A stretch of DNA of 43,374 nucleotides, taken from assembly GCA_958427895.1 (NCBI GenBank), contig CAUADW010000007.1:1-43374 (forward strand), read 5' to 3'. A program made the position numbers and the translations under genes. The stretch is from an uncultured Collinsella sp. (GTDB lineage: Bacteria; Actinomycetota; Coriobacteriia; Coriobacteriales; Coriobacteriaceae). Positions within the stretch are counted from its first letter, which is position 1. Every line of letters starts with the position of its first letter. This document shows, one piece after another, positions 16,353-24,826 of the stretch. The notes beneath the pieces are model-generated. The model did not search any database and had not been told where the DNA came from. It saw only the letters and a program-made list of their open reading frames with translations.

Positions 16353-19300
16353 ATGGCAAACTACAGTCCACAACACTTTGAGCCTAGGGCCAAGGCCGTC
16401 AACGTCAAGGGCGTTGCCAACCGCGCCGTCGCAACCGTTTTGACGGCGGGCCTCATCGCTCAGCCGCTCATGTCGCCGCTGGCGGCAATCGCCGCACCGT
16501 CAACCGATAACGGCGATTCTGTTCAGGGGGGGGGGTAGTTCTGTAGAGAATACCGTTGCCGCCGGTAACCAAGCGGTCGTAAAGACGGCTGCCCAGCTGG
16601 CCGAGGAGTCGGCAAAGCAGCTCAAGGACGCTCAGGCCGCCTACGATGCCGCCCAGAAGAAGGCCGACGCGGCGGGCCAGTCTCAAAAGCAGGCGCAGCA
16701 GCAAAAGAATCAGGCCTCGCAGGCCGTGACCGATAACGCCGCCGAGCAGAACGAGGCCGAGGTAGCCGCGCTTCAGGAGAAGATTGACGAGCTTAAAGCG
16801 GCCGTCGAAAAGACCGAGCAGCAGCAGAAGAAGCTGGGCGACCTGAACGATCAGCTCGAACAGGCCAACAAGAGTGTCGAGGATAAGACCCAGGCGCTCA
16901 AGGACGCCAAGGCAAAGCAGGATGAGGCCAAGAAGGCCCTCGATGATGCCCAGGCCAAGCTCGAGGCCATGGGTATGGACGAGTACGAGGCCGCCAAGAA
17001 GGCCGTCGAGGACGCGCAGGCAAAGCTCGATGACGCCAATAAGGCCGTTACTACTGCACAGGACAATCTGGACCAGGCCAAGGCTGCCGAGGCCAGCGCC
17101 CAGCAGGAAAAGCAGAATACCGAGGCAGCTTTGACGACTGCCCAGGCCAAGAAGCAGGAGACTGCCGCTGCTCTCGCAGTCGCAACCACCGCGCGTGATA
17201 ACGCCCAGCAGAAGTTCAACCAGGCGCAGGCCGCGCTCGATGCTGCCGTCTCGGGTACGGGTGTTGACCTGAGTGCGCTTGAGGCCGCCAAGATCGCTGC
17301 TGCTGGTGAGCTCAAGACCGCGCAGGCGGAGCTCAATGCCGCGACGGATGCCGACGCCACCGCACAGACAAATCTGCAGGCCGCCCAGGCTGCCGTCGCT
17401 GCCGCGCAGGAGAAGGCCAACGCCGCCAACGCTGCTGTGGCATCTGCCCAGTCTGCATACGATGCGGCAAACAAGGAGTACAAGGACGCGGCCAGTAAGC
17501 GTGACGCCGCGAAGACGGCATACGAGCAGGCCCAGCAGACCGAGGCCGACAAGAAGGCTGAGTACGATAAGCTTGTCGAAGTTCGCAAGCAGAAGCGCAG
17601 CGAGTGGGAGGCAGCCTGCGCCGCTTCGAACGCCGCGGAAAAGGCTTATGACGCTGCTAATGCCCAGGTTGAGGCTCTTGAGCAGCAGATTGCAGACCTA
17701 AAGTCCAACATGACCGTTGACCAGGAAGTCATCAATAAGGGCATGCTCGGCTTTATGGCCTACATCAGCAACAGCAGCGATTTCACCGCCCAGCAGAAGT
17801 CAAATGCAAGTACCGCCGCGTCGATGCTCATGGGGACGACAGAGAAACAGGACTGGTATGACAAGTACGTCGATCAGGACATGTCTCGCGACACCAATCC
17901 GCTCTCCTTGGAGCAGATGCGTAACGCCCTGACCTACCTCGATACCCAGAACAACCTCCGCAAGGCGAACGGCCAGTCTGAGCTTAGCGTCAGCCTCCGC
18001 ATGACTGCGGCAGCCGCCCTCAATACATCATATTCATCGAACATCTGGGGACACTCGAACTGCTATTTCGATCAAGGTGAGAATCTTGCAGGCGGCGGCG
18101 GGGCATACACCGGAGGCGAGACCGAGGATACCCTCGGCTGGCCATATACCGGTCTCTACACCCAGGAGAAAAAGGCGTTCGATAAGTACGTCGAGCAGTA
18201 TGGTGACGCACTTGGAAGCCATCGATATGATTCCTACTATATCTACCAGCACTACAACAGCATCTACCATGAGTGCGGGCACTATCTAAACATCATCGAT
18301 GCCGGCGCGAAGGCTATCGGCATCGCGACCGGTAGCGGTAAGAATACCGATTCCGAGGTAACCGTTTTCGACTATAGCGGGAGCACGGGGCAGAAGGATT
18401 TCACTGTCTCCGAGTTCAAGAAGCTCGTGAACGACTACATCGACGCTGCCTATAACGCTGGCGGCACGCAGGCGCAGAAGGCGCAGCTCAAGGAGCTTCA
18501 GGGCAAGCTCGCCGAGGCGCAGAAGAACTTTGGAACTACTAGGGAAGCTTACTTCGCAGCTGTAAACGGGCAGGATGCCGCCCAGGACGCTTTCACCGCA
18601 GCAGATGTGAACATGAACACCGCCAAGGGTGAGTACGAGAAGGCTAAGTCCGGTACCGCCGCCGCGAAGACGGCATACGACGCCGCGAAGGACGCACTCG
18701 GCGGAATCGACATCGAGTCCCTCAAGCAGAACCTCGATGCCGCCAAGGCCGAGGCCGCTACTGCCCAGGCGGCTCTCGATAAGGCAAACGCCACGCTTGC
18801 TGACAGCAAGACGAAGGCAGCCGAGGCCGCTGCTCACAAGGCGAAGGTTCGCAGCGCCCGCGATGCCGCCAAGGCAAAGTCCGAACAGGCCAATGAGGCG
18901 TATGACAACGCCACGGCTTCGGTCAAGGACCTTGCTGCCAAGCGCGATGCCGCCCAAGCGGGCCTTGCGAATAAGCAGGGCTCGCTTGACGAGGCAAAGA
19001 AGGCCGACGATGCCGCCCAGGCTGGTGTAGACAAGGCCCAGGCCGCAGATGTCCAGGCCGCGACTGCTCTTTTGGACGCCAAGCAGGCGGTTGCCGCCAA
19101 GGCGCAGGCTGTGTCCGACGCGCAGGCCAAGGCCAAGGCCGCCGAGGGCGAGCTTGCCACCGCAAACAAGGCCTTCGAGCGCTTCGCCGGCGCCCAGAAG
19201 GCGGTCGACGACGCCAAGGCCGCCTATGACGCCGCCGTCGCCGGTGTCGCCGATGCCCAGAAGCAGCTCGAGGCCGCCAACGAAGCCGTCGTCGATGCGA

Positions 19301-19809
19301 ACCTCGATATCTTCAAGGCCAAGGCAGAGCTTGCCAACGACGAGGCACTCAAGGCCGATCTTGAGGCTGTCGATCACAAGGCATCCCTTGCCGCGGGCAC
19401 GACGGGCAACGAGAAGCTGGTCAAGCTGAACGCTGCCTACGCTCGCTATAAGGCTGCCGTCGATGCCGCCGCTGGTCTCAAGGCTGCTTTGAGCGATGCC
19501 GATGCCAAGCTGTCCGATGCCAACGACGCCTATGCCGCCGCGCTTGCCGAGCTTGGCGATGCCAAGGATGCCCTGGCTGCCGCGCAGGCCGAGTACGACA
19601 AGTATCATCCCAAGGCTGAGCCGCAGGCCAAGGCTCAGGTTGCGCAGGCTGCTGCAAAGGCTCCTGTCGCCAAGAAGAAGGCTACGTCGGCCGCGCTCGC
19701 CCAGACTGGCGATGACTCCGCTCTTGCGGGCGAGGTGTTCGTCATCGGCGGTATCACCCTCGTGGCCGCTGGTGTGACGCTGAGCGATCGTCGTCGCAAG
19801 CAGATGTAG
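16353..19809 (+). CDS. Phase-variable, sortase-anchored CAP-domain coiled-coil surface protein (frame off here)
   Basis: Reading starts at ATG 16353 (AAGGGAGAAAG upstream). It gives a long signal peptide (hydrophobic AVATVLTAGLIAQPLMSPLA, likely cut after IAA) and meets a stop at 16536 right after a run of ten G. Removing one G joins this frame, without any stop, to the reading frame that ends at 19809, giving 1151 residues. The body is Ala/Lys/Glu/Asp-rich coiled coil (DAQAKLDDA-type repeats). It is interrupted at about nt 17900-18400 by a CAP/SCP domain with its His/Glu sets (WGHSN, GENLA, YHECGHYL). The C-terminus has LAQTG, a hydrophobic segment and RRRKQM, a sortase signal. The frame break at a homopolymer just after the signal peptide suggests slipped-strand phase variation; a sequencing error is the rival reading. 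Confidence 0.8.
16526..16535 (+). repeat. Homopolymeric G10 tract (contingency switch)
   Basis: Ten consecutive G lie within codons about 58-61 of the surface protein. Nine or twelve G open the full 1151-residue frame; ten, as here, stops at once (TAG 16536), and eleven stops a few codons later at TAG. A tract this long is otherwise not seen in coding sequence in this window. Confidence 0.85.
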
Positions 19810-19876
19810 CGTTTCGAGCGTAGATTCTGCAACGAACTTCGGTTCATAGCAGGAACGCTTCGATAGCTTAACCGAT

Positions 19877-19920
19877 AAGGCTGGCGCGCTGTTAAACGCA
19901 GCGCGCCGGCCTTTCTTTGT
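19877..19920 (+). terminator. Rho-independent terminator of the surface protein gene
   Basis: AAGGCTGGCGCGCTG pairs with CAGCGCGCCGGCCTT (one mismatch) and is followed by TCTTTGTTT. Confidence 0.85.
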
Positions 19921-19931
19921 TTCGATATCAA

Positions 19932-19972
19932 AAAGCCCGGTCAGCAGCCGCAGAAGCTACCGGCCGGGCAAG
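19932..19972 (-). terminator. Terminator of the OPT transporter gene
   Basis: On the minus strand, GCCCGGCCGGTAGC pairs partly with the GCTGCTGACCGGGC side and is followed by TTTTTGATAT. It faces the surface-protein terminator between the convergent genes. Confidence 0.65.
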
Positions 19973-20010
19973 CCGTAGGCAATATGGTTGCTGTCGAGCA
20001 GCTGCTCAGC

Positions 20011-21714
20011 TTAGCCCAGCAGGCTTAAGCCCACGGAGACAAACGCCAGGATAACGCCGACGATGGACTCGCCGCCGAGCAGGCCGCTGGCGACAACCAG
20101 GCCCTGTTCCTGGAAGGCGGCGTCCTTGGCAGCCCTCTCCTCGTCAGAAAGACCAGCGGTGGCGTCGCGGTGGGCGGACCACTTGTCGTAGGCGAGCTTG
20201 ACGCAGGAGCCCAGGAATGCCGTGAGTGACATGTAGAACGGCAGGTACACGCCCAGGCCGATCATCATGGCCGGAATGCCGAGCCAGTACATGACGATGC
20301 CGGCGATAAAGCCGCCAACGAACCACGGCACGCTCGGGATGCCCGAGACCATGGTGGCGACGACGCTTGCCTGCGCGGCAACAAAGCTCTTGTCGGGGCC
20401 AAAGGCGTCCGGGCCGTAGGCGGTGACGAGCGCGACCATGACAGCGGCGGCGACCAGGGCGCCCACGATGCCGCCGATGGCCTGGCCGACCCACTGCGCG
20501 CGCGGGTTGGTGCCCAGCACGGCGCCGGCCTTAAAGTCGTTCATGACGTCGCCCGCAAGGCCGCACGCCACGGCCACGATGCCGGCGATAAAGAACAGCT
20601 TGACCTGCGCGAGCTGCGCGAAGGCAGCCACGATGAGCATGACGATGAGGCCAAAGATCTCCATGGGGTCGATGCCCGTCTGGCCGCAGCTCTGCGCGCT
20701 CATGATGGTGGTGACAAAGGTGAACAGCGTGACGATGACGGCCGGAACGGGGCCAAGGTCGAGCACGATGGCGATGATCACGGCGATGGCGGCAGCGCCC
20801 AGGCCGATGATACCGGCGTCGAGCTTAAGGGAGCCCGAGATGAGCGACTGCTCGTCGGTGTCGGTGGAGCTGTCGGCGGCAAGACCGCGGACGATACCGG
20901 CGACCTGTGGCAGGATGTCCTTGAGGACGACGGCGACGCCAAAGCCCATCATGAGGCCCATGCCCAGGGACTTGACGATGCCCTGTGCAGTCACAACGTC
21001 GAATAGACCGGCAGCGGTGCCGCCCACGATGATGCCAAAGTTACCCAGCAGCGCGCCGGCAAACCAGAAGGCGACCGGGGCGAAGCCCACCAAAAAGCCG
21101 ATGGAGAGCAGCATGGGCGAGTTATAGATGGCAAAGGTCACGCCGGGGATATTGAGCGTGCACAGCATGCTGGGCACCACGCCCAGAGCGTCGCGAAGCA
21201 CGCTGTAGATGCCGGCGACGGCCATGGAGCCAAAGAGCTGCTTGCCTGTTTTGCCGCCAGCCTCGGTCGCGCGCAAGGTCTGAGCTGCGGCGTTGCCGGT
21301 GGGAAACTCCAGTGCGGCGTCCACGATAAAGTGGCGGTGGATGAGCGCGGTGGCCAGAAGGCCCAAGATGGTGCCGGCGAGCGCCACGATAAACATGTCG
21401 AGCCAGCTAATCTGGTCGGCGTAGCCCAGCATCCAGGCGCCCGGGATGGTAAACGCCAGACCGCCGGCGACCATGGCGCCCGCGGACATGATGGTGTGGG
21501 TGACGTTGGCCTCGTTGAGGCTGGCGTTGCCCATGAGCTTCAGGAAGAACAGCGAGATGACGGCAGCGAAAATAATCGGCCAGGGGAGTGCGCCCATCTT
21601 GAGGGCGGTGTAGGCCGAGCTTGCCGTGATGATCACGCAGCCAAGGACGCCGATGACGACGCCGCGCAGTGTGAGTTGCCCGCGCATCGAAGCGCGGTTC
21701 GAGGGATTGCTCAT
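20011..21714 (-). CDS. OPT-family oligopeptide/metal-chelate transporter
   Basis: A 567-residue polytopic membrane protein of the OPT superfamily, which uses the proton gradient to import oligopeptides or metal-siderophore complexes. The family signature NEANVTHTIMSAGAMVAGG occurs near residues 67-85, and hydrophobic helices fill nearly the whole length (about 14). A short charged loop near residues 280-290 holds SSTDTDEQS. The prokaryotic branch is usually annotated only as OPT family transporter, so the cargo cannot be assigned. The ATG follows AAGGAGTTCTAT on the minus strand. No peptidase or partner gene is beside it; it faces the surface-protein gene. Confidence 0.87.
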   Translation of the reverse strand: MSNPSNRASMRGQLTLRGVVIGVLGCVIITASSAYTALKMGALPWPIIFAAVISLFFLKLMGNASLNEANVTHTIMSAGAMVAGGLAFTIPGAWMLGYADQISWLDMFIVALAGTILGLLATALIHRHFIVDAALEFPTGNAAAQTLRATEAGGKTGKQLFGSMAVAGIYSVLRDALGVVPSMLCTLNIPGVTFAIYNSPMLLSIGFLVGFAPVAFWFAGALLGNFGIIVGGTAAGLFDVVTAQGIVKSLGMGLMMGFGVAVVLKDILPQVAGIVRGLAADSSTDTDEQSLISGSLKLDAGIIGLGAAAIAVIIAIVLDLGPVPAVIVTLFTFVTTIMSAQSCGQTGIDPMEIFGLIVMLIVAAFAQLAQVKLFFIAGIVAVACGLAGDVMNDFKAGAVLGTNPRAQWVGQAIGGIVGALVAAAVMVALVTAYGPDAFGPDKSFVAAQASVVATMVSGIPSVPWFVGGFIAGIVMYWLGIPAMMIGLGVYLPFYMSLTAFLGSCVKLAYDKWSAHRDATAGLSDEERAAKDAAFQEQGLVVASGLLGGESIVGVILAFVSVGLSLLG

Positions 21715-21840
21715 ATAGAACTCCTTTGCGTATATCCGCTTCCCCCGGGAGCGCCGCTACGGATGCGGCGCGGGAAGTCGGGTTACCAAGGGCCGCCGCG
21801 TGAGCTCGCGCGCGACCGCGCACCAGTATAGCCGCAAGCT

Positions 21841-21879
21841 AGTCATTTTGGGATGACTGGTTTAGGTAGGCGATATACT
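21841..21879 (+). promoter_or_regulatory. Promoter and possible operator of coaX
   Basis: TATACT (21874-21879) is a good -10, about 28 bases before the coaX ATG. An inverted pair AGTCAT...ATGACT (21841-21858) overlies the expected -35 zone, where the sequence is poor. It could be an activator or repressor site. Confidence 0.4.
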
Positions 21880-21906
21880 GCTGGGCAGACGAAAGGAGCG
21901 CCGACG

Positions 21907-22758
21907 ATGCTTAATGGGTGCGCATATATATTGACGGTCGACGTGGGCAACACGTTCATTCGCTTTGGCCTGTTTGCCGAGGATTCGGCCGCGGCGCAGG
22001 AATGCCCGCTTGCGACGTGCGAGATCACGACGCCATCGAGCATTACGGCCGACGAAGCGCGTATGCGTCTCGCTCAAGTCATGGCCGCGCTGGCGGCTGA
22101 TGCGGGCATGCCCGGCGCGCTCGTGCCCACGGCGGCCGTGCTGAGCTGCGTGGTGCCGGCGCTCGAGCGCCCGTGGAAGGCGGCTCTTTCCCGTACCTGC
22201 ACGGGGCGCGTGCTCACCGTGGGGCCGGGCCTCAAGACCGGCATGCCCGTCCACTACGACGACCCGGCCGAGATCGGCCCCGACCGCATCGCCGACGCCG
22301 TGGCGGCCCGTGCCGTCTACGGCTCTCCGTGCATCGTGATCGACCTGGGCACAACGACCAATATCGAGGTCATCGATACGCACGGAACCTTTGTCGGCGG
22401 CGTCATCGCGCCGGGTCTGGCACTTGGCGCCCGCTCGCTCTCGGCCGCTGCGGCGCGCCTGCCGCAGGTCGAGCCCTCGGCACCTACGCATGTCATCGGC
22501 CGTAACACGCGCGAGGCGATGCGCTCGGGCGTGGTCTTGGGCGAGGTGGCCCGCATCGACGGCATGCTCGACATGGTGCTCGCCGAGATGCGCGCGACCA
22601 AGGCCGCGGGGGAGGGCAGCGTGCCCATCGTCATTACCGGCGACGATGCCGAGGCGCTTGCGGCCCTTGTCGGTCATAGCCTGACGGTCGACGACGCGCT
22701 GACGCTTCGCGGCTTGGCCGAGCTCTACCACATCAATCAAAAGCCCCGTCGCGCGTAG
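21907..22758 (+). CDS. coaX: Type III pantothenate kinase
   Basis: Phosphorylates pantothenate with ATP, the first step of coenzyme A synthesis; a cytoplasmic ASKHA-fold kinase needing a monovalent cation. Motifs: TVDVGNTFIRFGLF near residues 10-22, GPDRIADAVAA and the DLGTTTNIEVID phosphate loop mid-protein, and GGVIAPGLALG. At 283 residues it is slightly longer than average (about 255). I chose ATG 21907 because GAAAGGAG lies just upstream; an in-frame ATG at 21853 lies before the -10. CoA supply fits the CoA-ester enzymes elsewhere in the window, but no operon link exists. Confidence 0.93.
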   Translation: MLNGCAYILTVDVGNTFIRFGLFAEDSAAAQECPLATCEITTPSSITADEARMRLAQVMAALAADAGMPGALVPTAAVLSCVVPALERPWKAALSRTCTGRVLTVGPGLKTGMPVHYDDPAEIGPDRIADAVAARAVYGSPCIVIDLGTTTNIEVIDTHGTFVGGVIAPGLALGARSLSAAAARLPQVEPSAPTHVIGRNTREAMRSGVVLGEVARIDGMLDMVLAEMRATKAAGEGSVPIVITGDDAEALAALVGHSLTVDDALTLRGLAELYHINQKPRRA

Positions 22759-22840
22759 TGATGAGGCGGTGGGACAAAAACGCCTCTGCCTTCCACCTGC
22801 TACAATGGGTCAAACTGTTGCGATTACGGAGGTGTCTGCC

Positions 22841-23365
22841 ATGTCGGACGATCTTCATCAAACTTCGTCAGGCAAGCGCCTGGACGTCATTAGCTGGGAC
22901 GAGTTCTTTATGAGCGTGGCCATCGCCGCGCAGCGCCGCAGCAAGGACCCCAACACGCAGGTGGGTGCGTGCATCGCCAACACCAACCACCGCATCCTTT
23001 CGGTGGGCTACAACGGTACACCCTCGGCGCTCAATGACGACTTTTTTCCGTGGGGTACGAGCGACGACCCGCTGCAGGACAAGCACAACTACGTGGTCCA
23101 TGCCGAGGCCAACGCCGTGCTCAACTACCGTGGCTCGCTCAAGGACCTCGAGGGTTCCACGGTCTACGTCACGCTGTTCCCGTGCCATGACTGCGCCAAG
23201 ATTTTGGCTCAGGTGGGCGTGGGCGAGGTCGTCTACCTGGACAACAAGTACGCCGACACCGATGACGGACGCATCAGCCGCCGCATCCTCGACTCCTGCG
23301 GCATCAGCTACCGCCAGGTCATCGTCGATGTCCAGATTGGTACCGGGGGACAGGCTCGACAGTAA
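22841..23365 (+). CDS. dCMP deaminase (ComEB-type)
   Basis: Zinc-dependent deaminase of 174 residues in the cytidine/deoxycytidylate deaminase family, making dUMP for thymidylate synthesis. Zinc ligands and the catalytic Glu are in VHAEANAVLN, with the two Cys in FPCHDCAK. SKDPNTQVGACI near the start is also characteristic. ATG 22841 follows GGAGGTGTCTGCC, with TACAAT (22801-22806) as a likely -10 upstream. In Firmicutes the homologue is called ComEB for historical reasons; a competence role is not implied. The last few codons run into a palindromic repeat (23343-23412), so the C-terminal tail may be repeat-derived. Confidence 0.9.
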   Translation: MSDDLHQTSSGKRLDVISWDEFFMSVAIAAQRRSKDPNTQVGACIANTNHRILSVGYNGTPSALNDDFFPWGTSDDPLQDKHNYVVHAEANAVLNYRGSLKDLEGSTVYVTLFPCHDCAKILAQVGVGEVVYLDNKYADTDDGRISRRILDSCGISYRQVIVDVQIGTGGQARQ

Positions 23366-23412
23366 TATGCGTTGTCGCTATCTGACGACGAACGCAGCTC
23401 AAAGAGCCCCGT
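23343..23412. repeat. Imperfect palindrome overlapping the 3' end of the dCMP deaminase gene
   Basis: GGGGGACAGGCTC (about 23346-23358) pairs imperfectly with GAGCCCCGTCCC (23401-23412), and an inner TGCGTTGTCG pairs with CGACGAACGCA. The GGGGACAG core is shared with the REP-like family. Confidence 0.45.
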
Positions 23413-23536
23413 CCCAAATTGACTACTCGTGAAAGTCGCGTCTGCGCGCATGGACGGCTCGTGAGCGGGTACATGGCTGTAGTAACATAGCTTCTGTCCG
23501 CGGGCGCGCCCGCGTAATTGTGAGAAAGGAGCCCCT

Positions 23537-23815
23537 GTGGCTGTTAACGAAGAGCTGCTTAAGAAGGTTCTTGAAGAGATTCGCCCCAACCTGCAGGCCG
23601 ACGGCGGCGATATGGAGTATGTGGGCGTTGATGACGAGGGCGTCGTCAAGCTGGAGCTTCAGGGCGCCTGTGCCGGTTGTCCCATGAGCGCCCTGACGCT
23701 TTCCATGGGCATCGAGCGTATCCTCAAGGAGCACGTGCCCGGCGTTACGCGTGTCGAGCAGGTCAATGCCTCCGGCGAGACCGATGACCTGTACGACGAG
23801 TATGCGCCGTTCTAA
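23537..23815 (+). CDS. NifU-like iron-sulfur scaffold protein
   Basis: A 92-residue stand-alone NifU C-terminal (Nfu) domain, which binds and delivers Fe-S clusters. The key CxxC is in GACAGCPMSALTL near residues 49-53, preceded by the typical IRPNLQADGGDMEYV. It starts at GTG, backed by GAAAGGAGCC. The short acidic tail (TDDLYDEYAPF) is unusual but harmless. It is flanked by dCMP deaminase and lgt as an independent unit. Candidates for clients include the Fe-S-rich dehydratase fusion in this window, which is only a suggestion. Confidence 0.92.
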   Translation: MAVNEELLKKVLEEIRPNLQADGGDMEYVGVDDEGVVKLELQGACAGCPMSALTLSMGIERILKEHVPGVTRVEQVNASGETDDLYDEYAPF

Positions 23816-23869
23816 GAAGTGAAAGCTGCGGGCGATATGCTCCGCATAGACGTCACGCCCGAATATGCG

Positions 23870-23905
23870 GCTGCGAGCGCAAGGCCCGCGGCCGCATTTG
23901 TATGT
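23870..23905 (+). terminator. Possible terminator between the nifU-like gene and lgt
   Basis: ATGCGGC pairs with GCCGCAT across a G/C-rich loop and is followed by TTGTATG. The stem is only 7 bp and the T-run weak, so this could be leaky. Confidence 0.4.
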
Positions 23906-23924
23906 AGGGAGCAGGGGGACCGAT

Positions 23925-24746
23925 ATGCTCAACGACCTCTACCATATGCTTGATCCCGTCGCCATCTCGGCGGGGCCCATCACCATCTACTGGTACGGCT
24001 TGGCCTATGTGGTCGGAGCTCTGCTCACGGCGGTCGTCATGTACCGCACGCAGCGCCGTTGGGGTTTTGACATTACGGTCGACGACCTGACGAGTGTCGT
24101 GGTCGGCGTGGTCTTTGGCCTTATCATTGGCGCCCGCCTGTTCTACGTCATCTTTTACGGCGACGGCTACTACTGGGCGCATCCGCTCGAGATCTTTGCT
24201 ACCAATGAAGGCGGCATGAGCTTCCATGGCGGCCTGGTGGGCGGCATCATCGGCGGCGTGCTCGTGTGCCGCATGTACAAGCTCGACGCCTGGACCATCG
24301 CCGACCTTGCCGTTATCGGTGCTCCGCTGGCCTTATGTCTGGGACGCTGCGCCAACTTTGTCAACGGCGAGCTGTGGGGCAAGCCGACCGATCTGCCCTG
24401 GGGCGTGATCTTTGGCGGCACCGCGGGCGATATGCCGCGTCATCCTTCCCAGCTCTATGAGGCATTCCTAGAGGGCGTCGTGCTCTTCTGTATTTTGCAG
24501 GTGCTCAGCCGCAAAAAGCCGCTGCTGCCCCAGGGTACGTTTATGGGCGTGTTCGTGATGGGGTACGGCATCGTCCGCTTTCTCGTTGAGTTCGTGCGCG
24601 TGCCCGATGCCCAGCTGGGTTATCTGCTGGGGGGCGTCATCACCATGGGCCAGCTGCTGAGCCTGCCACTCGTGATTGCCGGTCTGGCGCTCATCATCTT
24701 CGCCCGACACCGCAATCGTCCCCAGCGCATCTACCTCGACGCCTAA
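23925..24746 (+). CDS. lgt: Prolipoprotein diacylglyceryl transferase
   Basis: Membrane enzyme that transfers diacylglycerol from phosphatidylglycerol to the lipobox Cys of prolipoproteins, the first lipoprotein maturation step. 273 residues, about seven helices. The family signature appears as GRCANFVNGELWGKPT mid-protein, with the usual HGGLVGG earlier (SFHGGLVGGIIGG) and an HPSQLYEA segment. Residue GRCANF replaces the more common GRxGNF. ATG 23925 lies after GGGAGCAGGGGG; the frame reaches 23865 but those residues do not resemble Lgt. A perfect palindrome immediately follows and may end the transcript. Confidence 0.93.
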   Translation: MLNDLYHMLDPVAISAGPITIYWYGLAYVVGALLTAVVMYRTQRRWGFDITVDDLTSVVVGVVFGLIIGARLFYVIFYGDGYYWAHPLEIFATNEGGMSFHGGLVGGIIGGVLVCRMYKLDAWTIADLAVIGAPLALCLGRCANFVNGELWGKPTDLPWGVIFGGTAGDMPRHPSQLYEAFLEGVVLFCILQVLSRKKPLLPQGTFMGVFVMGYGIVRFLVEFVRVPDAQLGYLLGGVITMGQLLSLPLVIAGLALIIFARHRNRPQRIYLDA

Positions 24747-24747
24747 C

Positions 24748-24790
24748 CAAGACCACCACAAAGGGGACAGGCACCTTTGTGGTGGTCTTG
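24748..24790. repeat. REP-like palindrome, 17-bp perfect stem
   Basis: CAAGACCACCACAAAGG pairs perfectly with its inverted copy around the loop GGACAGGCA. It carries the GGGGACAGGCACC core and starts 1 base after the lgt stop. This is the best-preserved copy of the subtype seen degenerate at 126-157. Confidence 0.8.
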
Positions 24791-24826
24791 CCGAGTTTGA
24801 TAGGTTTCTAGAAAGGCTTTCGGACT

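Noticed and set aside
18286..19608. 440-residue open frame opposite the surface protein
   Set aside because: Low-complexity shadow of the coiled-coil repeats.
16726..19809. Annotating the surface protein as starting at GTG 16726
   Set aside because: This would drop the signal peptide; the frame is open back to the G tract and clearly continues the secreted N-terminus.
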